Assembly: GCA_035578175.1 (NCBI GenBank)
Contig: JAQMRL010000008.1
Coordinates: forward strand, 9,710,883 to 9,774,882
Length of the DNA stretch: 64,000 bases
Reading direction: 5' to 3'
Source of the DNA: Catonia carolina
Lineage: Eukaryota > Arthropoda > Insecta > Hemiptera > Achilidae
In this document: positions 11,801 through 20,152 of the stretch, piece by piece
Layout of the letters: every line of letters begins with the position of its first letter
How positions within the stretch are numbered: the stretch's first letter is position 1
Notes under the pieces: generated by a model
Told to the model about the DNA's origin: nothing
Databases searched by the model: none
The model's input: only the letters and a program-made list of their open reading frames with translations
Position numbers and translations under genes: made by a program

Positions 11801-14800
11801 AGTGGGGATAAATCCCCGAGCTTACAACTAGAAATGTGATTTGTAGAGGGTAATCTCAGCCGCACAATCTGTGAACTGACGCTGACCACTAGACTGCTTG
11901 ATACAAAACAGACGTCAGTGGATTTCTGTTGAATAATTTTGGTCCGCGATTGGTATTTTTTTTCCCACCTACCCTGTATGTCTACAGAGCATTCCCCTAT
12001 CCGCCACCTGGGGATGCGCCACGTTGGAGATGATTCAAAAACTCTGATGTGGGAGTGAAGTTTATTACTTCTATTTCATATAATGAATTAATATAATTAT
12101 TTCACCAACCTTCTTTTTAAACTGTGTAACCTTTATTTTTATTCTTACTTACACGTGTTTCGATGGATCCACCACCATCAGAGTAAATAAAAAATTGAAA
12201 CCAAAAAATTTTTTATCTCACTTATTTAAAATTTACAGAAGATGATACATCTTCAGTCATTTGTATAAAACTGATTTTAAATTAATTTATTGTAATTTAT
12301 CATAAATAAATGATAATACACGGTAATAAACGATAAATTACAATAAATTAATTTTAAATCAGTTTTATACAAATGACTGAAGATGATAAATCATCTTCTG
12401 TAAATTTTAAATAAGCGAAATAAAAAATTTTTTCGTTTCAATTTTTTATTTACTCTGATGATGGTGGGTCCATCGAAACACTTGTAAGTAAGAATAAAAA
12501 TAAAGGTGACGCAGTTTAAAAAGAAGCTTGGTGAAATAATTATATTAATTCATTATATGAAATAGAAATAATTTCAAGCTGCAGGATGCATTATAAGGAT
12601 TTGTTTTTGAATGAGGATATTGTAAAATTAATATAATGGAAATAAATAAATAAATTTAATAAGTTTCTTGTTTACAATTATTGTTTTTTGAATTCTGTTT
12701 GTTTCTTTTGTAATTAGGTTGACCTTCTAAAGGATCAATATTTCGGCTGTTACCTTGATCGAAGTCAGAGTGGTGCGATGTGCGACAAATATGGAGAGTT
12801 CATATGTGGTGGTACTTGGAAACAAGAACAGTGTTTATATAAAGGAGCGATGCCTCATGTTATCAACCCGTACGCAAGCCGAGAAGAACGGATATTATTC
12901 TCCACGTGGAACCTTGATCATGGGTAAAGTCGTTCGAAAATTTTCTCTTTGTTTCTGCACAAAATCTGAAAAATTTTGTAATTGTATGAGTATTATCTGT
13001 GTTGTTTAGGTCGTCAGCCGGTAGGCTGGTTTGTATCTGTAGAGGTTTTACTTTGTAAAACAGGAGTGAGGTGGTTTTCCCTCATCTTCCTCTTTGAGTT
13101 GAAAGATATGCTCATCAGCATGCCAGGCCCTGCCGAAAAGCATCTTTTTTTCACTCTGCAAATGTGTCACTTTCACTGCAGTTGCCACAGAGTCTAGCTG
13201 TATAATGAAATACATTACTCTCAGAGGAGATAGTTCTGACCAGTGTCTTTGACACCTCTACCTCTTCTGTTGTTAAATGGTTCAGTCATACAATTGGCTG
13301 ACCATGTGATAAGAAGAGAATTATTACTTTCTCTTGCCTATATGAATATATAGGAAGGAAAGTATTGTTTTCATGTCGATTTTTCGATATCGAGTTTTCA
13401 CCGAATCTACATGTTTTCAAACCCCCTGAAACCAAAAAACATGTTTTTAGCAATTGGTCTCTGTGTGTGTGTGTGTGTGTATATATACAAAATATCTCAA
13501 GAACGGAACATCGTACAAACTTAAAACTTGAAACTTAAGTTACATACCCTTACCGGACCCGACACGAACATTTTCATCAAAATCGGTCAACTGGAAGTAG
13601 TAGTTATTCGTATAATTTTTCACTTTTTTGCGATTTTCTCAAAAACTGGTCCTACGATTTTTTTAAAATCACCTCATTTACTCAATTTTTTATTCTCTAC
13701 AAGATAGGGTAGGCGCCATGTTTGCTGAAATTCTGGGTGAGGCTGTTTTCACGTAAAAACATAGTTTTTTAAAGATTACGGCTTTAATATGCAATTTAGT
13801 GCAAAAATTTATATAATAAAAGTTGTAGAGAATTTAAAATTCTACAACTTTTATTTCAAACATTTTTTTGTATAACACTTAGTTTAGCAGTAATTAGCAA
13901 TTTTCTGATTTTTTCTCACGAAAACGTTTGAAAAATCGATTTTTTTTTAAGATTTCAGCCTTAGTATTCATTTTATGAAAAAAGTGTATATAATAAAATT
14001 TATAAAAAATTTAAAAGATCTTTTTTTTTTTTTGTCATCAGTCTCTCGACTGGTTTGATGCAGTTCTCCAACCTGTTCTATCTTGCGCAAGTCGTTTCAT
14101 ATCTACATACCTGTAACACCCTACATCTTTTGTAATTTGCTTTATATATTCTAATCTTTGCCTCCCTCTACAATTTACTCCCTCAATGTTACCCTCCATT
14201 ATTGATAGCCCAATACCTGGATGTCTTAGGATATGCCCCACTAGCCTATCCCTTCTTTTGGTAAGATGCTTCCATATACTTCTTTTTTCATCCACTCGCC
14301 TAAGAACCTCAAAATTACTTATTTTGTCCACCCACCTAATCTTTAACATTTTCCTATAACACCACATTTCAAAAGCTTCTATCCTCTTCCGTTCTACAGC
14401 CCCTATCACCCACGTTTCACTTCCGTATAATGCTACACTCCAAACATAATGTTTTAAGAAATTTTTCCTAATCTGTAAATCAATGTTTGTAGTCAGTAAG
14501 CTGTTTTTCATGTCAAAGGCTTTTCTAGCTTGAGCAATTCTACTCTTGATATCACTCGTGCTTCTACCATCCTTTGTTATTTTACTCCCTAGATAGCAGA
14601 ATTCCCCAACTTCCTGTATGTTTTCGTTGCCTACTTTTAAATTTCCCATCTCTTCTAAACCACTCTTGCTGCTGCACAACACTTTTGTTTTGTTCTTATT
14701 AATTTTCATGAAGTAATCCTTCCTCAAGATCTCATCCATTCCATTTAAGGCATCCTCTAGTTCATTCTTTGCCTCGGCTAATACTACTATATCATCGGCG

Positions 14801-16930
14801 AATCTCAACATTTTTATTGTTTCTCCTTGAATTTTTATTCCTACGTCAAATTTCTCCTTCACTTCATTTATAGCCTCTTCTATATACAAGTTAAAAATTA
14901 GTGGTGACAAAGAACAACCTTGTCGTACACCTTTTCTTACAGCAGCCTCTTTTTCGTACCCCTCGATTCTCAAAACAGCCGTTTGATTCTTATACAGACT
15001 GTAGATAACTTTCCTTTCTTTGTATTTAATTCCTAGCCTTTTCAAAGTTTTAAACATTTTACTCCAGTCCAGATTGTCAAATGCTTTCTCTAAATCTACA
15101 AATGCCATAAAAGTAGTTTTATTTTTCTGTATCCTTTTCTCAATAATCAGTCTCAGAGCCAATATTGCATCTCGAGTTCCCATTCTCCTTCTAAATCCAA
15201 ATTGGTCATCGTCCAATACTTCTTCTACTCGGTGTTCTATTAAAAGATCTACAACTTTTATTTAGAGCATTTTTCTCTACAGAGAGTAGTTTAGTGTGAA
15301 AGAGTGATTTTCCGTATTTTTAAGCCAAACTTGAGGTTGATTTTCATTTTGCGTCTTTCATATATGTGATTATAATTAGGTTATATTTTTAGAGGTAAGT
15401 TTTTTGTTTATTTCTAATGTTTTATTGCTAATGTTAGGTTATATTGTTAATTATTTGCATTGGCAAGAGAAAGTTGTGTGAGTGTTTCACACCAGATTTT
15501 TTTTGTATTGTTTACTTTTTATTGTATAATGAAGGAACTATTGAGGAAAGAAAAAGAAAAGTATTTTTTTAGTAATTATCAATAATTTGTATAAATAATG
15601 TTGAACTTATTCCTGCTCACAGGCTCGTCCTATGCGGGAATTAGTACATAAATGTTAATGTATTCTATTGTATTGTATAATATTATAAATAAAAATCTGG
15701 TGTCAAACACTCGCACAACTTTCTCTTGCCAATGCAAATAATGACCAATATAACCTAACATTAGTAATACAACATTAGAAATAAACAAAAAACTAACCTC
15801 AATAACATAACCTTATTTTAATTATGAAACACGCAAAATGAAAATCAACCACCGTTTGGCTTTAAAATACGGAAAATCACTCTTTCACGCTAAACTAGGC
15901 TCTGTAGAGAAAAATGCTCTAAATATAAGTCGTAGATCTTTTAATTTCCTATAAATTTGATTATTTACACTTTTGTCGTAAAGTGCTTACTAAGGCAGAA
16001 ATCTTTAAAAAATCGATTTTTCACATGTTTTCGTGAGAAAAACAGAAAATTGCTAATTACCGCTAAACTAAGCGTTAAACAAAAAAACGTTTGAAATAAA
16101 AGTTGTAGGATTTTAAATTTTCTACATTTTTTTATTATATAAATTTTTGCGCTAAAATGCATATGAAAGCCGTAATCTTAAAGAAACAATTTCTTTACAT
16201 GAAATCAGCCTTACCAAGAATTTCAGCAAACATGGTGCCTACTCTGTAGAGCATAAAAAATTAAGTAAACCAGGCGAATTTTAAAAAAATCATAGGACCA
16301 GTTTTTGAAAAATTGCAAAAAAGTAAAAACTTACACGAATAAACTACTACTTTCGGTTGACTGATTTTGATGAAAATGTTTGTGTCGAGTCCTGTAGTGG
16401 TATATAACTTAAGTTTCAAGTTCGTACGATGTTCCGTTCTTGAGATATTCTGTTCACACAGACACACACACAGACCAATCGCTAAAAACATGTTTTTTTG
16501 GATTCAGGGGGTCTGAAAACGTGTAGATCCGGTGAAAACTGGATTTCTAAAAATCGACATGAAAACAATACTTTCCTTCCTCCTTTTGTATAGGCAAGAG
16601 AAAGTAAAAAAATAATAAATAAGTTTAAAAGACATTTACAACACAAATTTATATTTTATTTGAAAGTTTTATTATATATTTTGTTCCAGAGTTGAAAGAT
16701 CAAGAACGATAATTCCGGCTATAATAGACGCGTCGATACAAGCTGCCAAATTGAAGGATACGTACACAGTCAACACACCGTACTTTTATTCGTTGCTGTT
16801 CACATCTAATAATCTACGTTTGGTACACGTTGTTTGTCACGATAAAAGTAAACACGATACCGCTGTATGCGATACTAAAAAGTATCTTATCCAAATCAAT
16901 GGTAATAATAATTTGATTAGTAATGATTAA
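3288..16930 (+). CDS. DFFB: Caspase-activated DNase (CAD/DFF40), multi-exon, 5' end outside window
   Basis: Joined exons 3288-3417, 6114-6368, 7909-8084, 12718-12923 and 16690-16930 form one continuous frame, in register at all four GT-AG junctions. The product is the nuclease that cuts chromatin between nucleosomes in apoptosis and is held inactive by ICAD/DFF45 through CIDE-N contacts. Exon order follows the protein: CIDE-N second half, helical linker ending in PDWFLG, then the nuclease domain with RIRGYYYKT, INPYASREERILFSTWNLDH and VHVVCHDKSKH. The last two hold the His/Asp residues of the catalytic beta-beta-alpha metal site. The fly orthologue is Drep4. The first half of CIDE-N and the start codon were not found in 1-3287. 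The large introns consist mostly of transposons. Confidence 0.9.
3464..4032. mobile_element. IS630/mariner foldback with inverted 3' end
   Basis: A 569-bp element with TA on both sides. The two ends are long inverted arms (3464-3590 against 3905-4032) around a transposase C-terminal fragment on the minus strand. The arms correspond to the 3' end of that coding sequence, so both termini derive from the same end of a parental element. Confidence 0.75.
3530..3830 (-). pseudogene. IS630-type transposase C-terminal fragment
   Basis: The minus strand reads WPPRSPDLTPCDYFLWGY, holding the third catalytic Asp of the DDE/D fold, followed by VKERVFIPPLPTTLAELQNR and a typical C-terminus, AAQGGQIKHLL. 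One in-frame stop interrupts it (..MLARV*DEF). The first two catalytic residues and the DNA-binding domain are absent. It lies between inverted arms. Confidence 0.8.
4640..4980 (+). pseudogene. degenerate DNA-transposase helix-turn-helix remnant
   Basis: One frame reads HERVANYCDVSLSIIRKMK, which looks like a transposase helix-turn-helix, followed in another frame by a loop such as TPGKKGNG and an acidic stretch. Several stops and shifts are present. No terminal repeats could be defined and the family is not identified. Confidence 0.3.
5039..5228. repeat. 190-bp dispersed repeat, second copy
   Basis: Matches 1777-1975 in direct orientation, including the shared blocks AATAAACCACAGCTTACAAA and AGTAGTGTCTCACTGTTGA. 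It sits inside the broken Helentron-like copy Z. Confidence 0.6.
5541..5708 (-). repeat. tRNA-derived SINE
   Basis: On the minus strand it starts GGCCGCATTAGCGCAGTTGG (box A) and has GGTTTGAATCC (box B) about 40 nt later, then a non-tRNA body and a poly(A) tail seen as poly-T at 5534-5555. A repeated GCGGCCTTA-like sequence at both ends may be the target duplication. Other copies are at 31060 and 56248. Confidence 0.8.
6114..6368 (+). CDS. DFFB: CAD exon: helical linker
   Basis: 255 nt, acceptor TTTATAG, donor GTAAGT, phases 1/1. Encodes a Lys/Glu-rich helical region (EKIKEKLQVL, KRVEQNKRKKKISKDL) and ends in DDPDWFLG, the conserved junction between the dimerising helices and the nuclease domain of CAD proteins. 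Confidence 0.88.
6771..7065. repeat. (CT)n-rich low-complexity tract
   Basis: About 295 bp of CTCTCT interrupted by CCC and CA units, all pyrimidine-rich on the + strand. It gives spurious Ser/Leu-rich frames. Expanded within Helentron-like copy A. Confidence 0.95.
7066..7152. repeat. (GT)n / (GC)n microsatellite
   Basis: Alternating GT with GC inserts, the usual internal microsatellite of the ACTTTCTC family. Equivalent tracts are at 8786-8818, 13461-13482, 46170-46210, 52722-52765 and 57692-57712. Confidence 0.95.
7909..8084 (+). CDS. DFFB: CAD exon: start of nuclease domain
   Basis: 176 nt, acceptor TTTTACAG, donor GTAAGC, phase 1 to 0. Encodes GLETNAKTKESFMFKRSQ then RIRGYYYKTQMDI, matching the first strand-helix region of the CAD nuclease fold. 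Confidence 0.9.
8648..10612 (+). mobile_element. Helentron-like copy B
   Basis: Starts TACTTTCTCTTGCC and ends GGCAAGAGAAAGT then CCAGATTTTTT. It splits F1. Comparison with the intact F1 right arm shows insertion in a T-rich site with no clear target duplication, as Helitron/Helentron elements do. It is itself split by F2 at 9323. Confidence 0.8.
9323..10333. mobile_element. Foldback element F2, copy 1
   Basis: 1011 bp, TA target duplication, ends CAGGGTGATTCATGAAGTTC and inverse. The two arms are about 440 bp each and nearly perfect inverse copies around a loop of about 120 bp. Non-coding. Two more copies are at 49196 and 52889. Confidence 0.92.
11340..11450 (+). repeat. solo arm of CTGATGA foldback family
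   Basis: Contains CTGATGA (11375-11381), a self-complementary GGTGGATCCACC and GAAAC, then AAGTAATAAATAAA, matching one arm of the elements at 12065 and 56564. The second arm is absent. Confidence 0.55.
11460..11985. other. unclassified sequence with higher GC, possible retroelement remnant
   Basis: More GC-rich than its surroundings. The minus strand has a basic open stretch of 71 codons (11554-11769) rich in Arg/Lys and an adjoining segment with GTCTAGTGGTCAGCGTC, which resembles a tRNA box A. I do not recognise the protein. It may be a fragment of a retroelement. Confidence 0.25.
12065..12605. mobile_element. CTGATGA foldback element, full length
   Basis: Two inverted arms of about 235 bp (from CTATTTCATATAATGAATT at 12071 to its inverse ending near 12570), with an asymmetric tail CTGCAGGATGCATTATAAGG also found after the copy at 56960. 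Each arm carries the CTGATGR-hairpin-GAAA motif. Inverted arms plus a one-sided tail are reminiscent of Penelope-like elements, but no reverse transcriptase is present. Confidence 0.65.
12718..12923 (+). CDS. DFFB: CAD exon: nuclease core with catalytic His
   Basis: 206 nt, acceptor GTAATTAG, donor GTAAAG, phase 0 to 2. Encodes YFGCYLDRSQSGAMCDKYGE, then INPYASREERILFSTWNLDH. The final Asp-His corresponds to the catalytic DH of vertebrate CAD. The Cys residues typical of the zinc-binding region are present. Confidence 0.93.
13000..13323 (-). repeat. S1 SINE-like repeat, truncated
   Basis: Same repeat and orientation as 2154-2545, including the CAGCC-GGTA-GGCTG hairpin. It stops at 13323, where Helentron-like copy C begins. 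The missing remainder is not found on the other side of copy C. Confidence 0.65.
14021..15239 (-). mobile_element. 5'-truncated RTE-like LINE, copy 1
   Basis: Flanked by the perfect direct repeat TTAAAAGATCT (14011-14021 and 15240-15250). The poly(A) tail lies at the left on the minus strand. These are hallmarks of target-primed reverse transcription. The right end is an abrupt 5' truncation within the reverse transcriptase. Confidence 0.9.
14038..15216 (-). pseudogene. LINE reverse transcriptase, C-terminal two thirds, open
   Basis: 392 residues in an uninterrupted frame. Motifs in order: QFGFRRRMGTRDAIL, MAFVDLEKAFDNLDW, VRKGVRQGCSLSPLIFNLY, the catalytic LRFADDIVVLAE, FCYLGSKIT, then a C-terminal domain with YGSETW, KRRDRLVGHILRH and RGRQRLEYI. 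The endonuclease and N-terminal RT are missing, so it cannot move by itself, but the lack of stops indicates a recent insertion. RTE-like by overall pattern; clade not certain. Confidence 0.85.
15692..16606 (-). mobile_element. Helentron-like copy D
   Basis: Inverse orientation: begins AAAAATCTGGTGT and ends GGCAAGAGAAAGTA. Subterminal ACTTTCTCTTGCC/GGCAAGAGAAAGT repeats and a short CA tract are present. The 187 bp between copies C and D show no recognisable feature. Confidence 0.8.
16690..16930 (+). CDS. DFFB: CAD terminal exon: catalytic His motif and stop
   Basis: 241 nt, acceptor TTGTTCCAG, starts in phase 2 and ends at TAA 16928-16930. Encodes RSRTIIPAIIDAS, YFYSLLFTSNNLRLVHVVCH and DKSKHDTAVC. 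The two His residues flanking DKSK match the catalytic histidines of vertebrate CAD. The C-terminal tail is short and lacks the basic nuclear-localisation tail of vertebrates. A cryptic donor GTAATA at 16902 leaves open an additional exon. 16931-17394 shows nothing identifiable. Confidence 0.88.
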
Positions 16931-17394
16931 TTATATCGATCGATTGGAAACTATTTTGATCTCATTTTCTATAAGATCTTCAAGATCTAATTGGTTGACA
17001 ATTATGCATGCATGGCAAAGCTTCCATGTAAGTAAAGATGATACGGTATGTAATTGATTGTCAAAATCTTGATTGGTTAGTTAACTATTTATTGATAGAT
17101 CTCATTTGGTTATTGTCATGTTTGACAATTATTGGTAATTTAATGCATTACCAATTTTTTATATTAATTTGAAGGTTTAAGATTGGTACTTCTTATGTTG
17201 ATTTACATATGAAATATGTAGTCGAAGTGTAGAACGCATTGATGATAGTTTGAAATCTTAATTTTTTTTTATTGTAGCTAAAATACAGATTAATCTTTAG
17301 TTAATTGCTCTTTGTAACTAAATTTATGTAAATTACCTTGTTTTACAAATTATAGTATAATTCAATTAAGTAAGTATACTAATACGAGGGTTAT

Positions 17395-17933
17395 CCAGAA
17401 AATAACCTCCGTTTTGAAATAAAAAGTAAACGAGTGAAGATACAAAAACTTTATTATATACATATTAAAACTACAGTTTTTCTCTGTTTTTCGACATAGT
17501 CGCCAAACAGATTCAAGCACTTGTCGTACCTTGGAACAGTCTTTGAAATACCCTCTGCATAAAAATCTGTCGCCTGTGAATGTAGCCAACCATTCATGGC
17601 GTTTTGAAGCTCTTCATCATTGGCGAACCGCTGAGATGCAAGCCACTGCTTCATGTTCGGGAACAAGTGAAAGTCACTAGGAGCCAAGTCCGGGCTCTAT
17701 GGGGGATGATCGAAAATGTCCCATTTAAACTTGACCAAAAGTTCATTTATTCTTCGAGCTGTATGAGGGCGAGAAAACAAATGAACTTTTGGCCAAGTTT
17801 AAATGGGACGTTTTCAGTCATCCCCATACACCCCGGACTTGGCTACTAGTGACTTTCACTTGTTCCCGAACATGAAGCGGTGGCTTGCATCTCAGCGGTT
17901 CGCCAGTGACGAAGAGCTTCAAAACGCTGTGAA
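17395..17933. mobile_element. mariner foldback, truncated by a LINE
   Basis: Left end CGAGGGTTATCCAGAAAAT after TA. The left arm is the inverse of a mariner C-terminus plus 3' UTR (minus strand ..APSDFHLFPNMKQWLASQRF..DYVEKQ). At about 17765 the same sequence restarts in + orientation. The right arm stops at 17933 where a LINE begins, sharing the short sequence TACCTG at the junction. Same family as 27674-28431. Confidence 0.8.
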
Positions 17934-17934
17934 T

Positions 17935-19300
17935 ACCTGTAATACCCTACATCTTTTGTAATTTTCTTTATATATTCTAACCTTTGCCTTCCCCTACAAC
18001 TCACTCCCTCAATATTTCCCTCCGTTATTGATGGACCAATACCTGGATGTCTTAAGATATGCCCCACTAGCATATCCCTTCTTCTGGTAAGATGGTTCCA
18101 TACACTTCTTTTTTCATCCACTCGCCTAAAAACCTCTAAATTATTATTTTGTCCACCCGCCTAATCTTTAACATTTTCGTATAACACCAAATTTCAAAAG
18201 CTTCTATCCTTTTCCTTTCTACAGCCCCTATCACCGTTTAACCCTACCACATTTCACTCCCGTATAATGCTACACTCAAAACATAGTGTTTAAAGAAATT
18301 TTTACTAATCTGTAAGTCAATGTTTGTAGTCAGTAAGCTGTTTTTTATTTCAAAGGCTTTTCTAGTTTGAGCAATTCTACTTTTGATATCACTTTTGCTT
18401 CTGCCATCCTTTGTTATTTTACAACCTAGATAGCAGAATTCCCCAACTTCCTGTATGTTTTCGTTGCCTACTTTTAAATTTCCCATCTCTTCTAAACCAC
18501 TCTTGCTGCTGCACAACACTTTCGTTTTGTTCTTATTAATTTTCATGAAGTAATCCTTTCTCAAGATCTCAACCATTCCATTTAAGGCATCTTCTAGTTC
18601 TTTCTTTAGCTCGGCTAATACTACTATATCATCAGCGAATCTCAGCATTTTTATTGTTTTTCCTTGAATTTTTATTCCTGCCTCAAATTTCTCTTTCACT
18701 TCATTTATAGCCTCTTCTATATACAAGTTAAAAAGTAGTGGTGACAAAGAACAACCTTGTCGTACACCTTTTCTTACTGTAGCCTCTTTTTCGTACCCCT
18801 CGATTCTCAAAACAGCCGTTTGATTCTTATACAGACTGTAGATAACTTTCCTTTCTTTGTATTTAATTCCTAGCCTTTTCAAAGTTTTAAACATTTTACT
18901 CCAGTCCAAATTGTCAAATGCTTTCTCTAAATCTACTAATGCCATATAAGTAGTTTTATTTTTCTTTATCCTTTTCTCAATAATCAGTCTCAGAGCTAAT
19001 ATTGCATCTCCAGTTCCCATTCTCCTTCTAAATCCAAATTGGTCATCGTCCAACACTTCTTCTACTCGGTGTTCTAATCTCCTATATATAATTCTTGTCA
19101 GTATCTTAAATGCATGGCATGTTAGGCTGATGGTTCTGTAATGTTCACACTTCTCCGCTCCTGACTTTTTGGTATTGGAATTATAATATTGTTTTTAAAG
19201 TCCTATGGTACCTCTCCACTCTCATACATTCTCCACACAAGTTTGTATAATTTGTTTTGAGCAACTTCTCCACATCGTAATAATAATTCCGATGGTATGT
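17935..19300 (-). pseudogene. RTE-like LINE copy 2, frameshifted
   Basis: On the minus strand the LINE protein is spread over at least three frames: an N-proximal RT piece at 19100-19300 (DNIPSELLLRCGEVAQ, IIIPIPK), the main RT 18244-19056 with LRFADDIVVLAE, and a C-terminal part 17846-18121. It extends about 200 bp further 5' than copy 1. Its 3' end is lost at the mariner junction. 19301-19628 holds nothing recognisable. Confidence 0.85.
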
Positions 19301-19703
19301 TATCTGTTCCTTCATTTATAAAAACATTATTTGTGAAAGTATTTTATCATAGGATTATTATTGTGTTATATTATTTATTATATCCGTACTTGTTACCTAT
19401 CATAAATTATTTCAGAATATCAGAAAAATCTGTGTTAGTTAATAGTTTGTTAGTAAGAATATTAATTTTTAGAATCTTGTTTTTTAAATGTATTTAGATT
19501 AAGCTGTTTGCTAAACATTTTTGCATTTAAATGTAGTCTTAAATCCTTATAGATGTAAGGTTTGGATTGCTGTGTTTACCAACTTTAATTTTTAAAGTTT
19601 TGTCTCTAATGGAAAACTAATTACAATACAGTCAACTCCCGATTATCCGCGCACGTCGGATGAAATTTTTTTTATTCTTTTTTCTTAACCCTTTAAGGAC
19701 CGA

Positions 19704-19809
19704 GCGGGCGATCTGTCGCCCGCACGTAATATGCGACAAAGACCAGGCGGGCGATCTATCGCCCGCACGAAATATGCGAAAAGGACGGCGCGGGCGATCC
19801 ATCGCCCGC
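19704..19809. repeat. three palindromes at exact 43-bp spacing
   Basis: GCGGGCGATCNNTCGCCCGC occurs at 19704, 19747 and 19790, each unit followed by a similar ..ATATGCGA.. spacer. The GC-rich 20-bp palindromes stand out in AT-rich DNA. Their subterminal position in piggyBac suggests transposase or host-protein binding sites (inference). Confidence 0.85.
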
Positions 19810-19921
19810 TAGCTATTATGTCTTTGTAACAGCTGTTATTTTTGCGCAGCTGTTAATTTTGTATCGATATTATGTCAAATATCCTTAGTAAGGTTTAGAC
19901 TGTTAAAAAATCCAGGGTTGG

Positions 19922-20116
19922 TGTACTAAAATAATTAACTACTTCTTCTTTACATGCGAACAATCTCATACAGCTGTTTATAATTTACTTTTGTTTTTGT
20001 ATGTTTATGATTTGTTTATACATTGACAACCATTATTGTATTAGTACATTTATCAGTACAATTCTTTTGTGTATTAAAGCCTAATTTCAGGTTACTCATT
20101 CTTTATGTCTATAACA
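19922..20116 (+). repeat. 5' LTR of the gypsy element
   Basis: 195 bp, TG..CA ends. It contains an arthropod initiator-like TCAGT (20053-20057) that could place transcription start near 20055, and 10 nt later TTTTGTGTATTAAA, which is complementary to the sequence just after the LTR. Confidence 0.93.
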
Positions 20117-20117
20117 A

Positions 20118-20131
20118 TTTAATACACAAAA
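20118..20131 (+). promoter_or_regulatory. predicted self-priming primer-binding site
   Basis: TTTAATACACAAAA lies one base after the 5' LTR, where a primer-binding site is expected. It does not start TGG and so does not fit a tRNA CCA end. It is the exact reverse complement of 20065-20078 inside the LTR. This matches the arrangement of Tf1/sushi-type retrotransposons that prime from the 5' end of their own RNA. Confidence 0.6.
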
Positions 20132-20152
20132 TTATATATAATTTATCAAGTC

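Larger units (their letters stand above)
13324..15504 (+). mobile_element. Helentron-like copy C, split by a LINE
   Basis: Starts TACTTTCTCTTGCC with the CCTATAT-GAAT-ATATAGG stem-loop just inside, and ends GGCAAGAGAAAGT..CACACCAGATTTTTTTT. A 1.2-kb LINE is inserted at 14021 with an 11-bp duplication. Confidence 0.8.

Noticed and set aside
19704..19809. CRISPR-like array
   Set aside because: Three palindromes with near-identical spacers in an insect transposon; spacers are not diverse and there are no cas genes.
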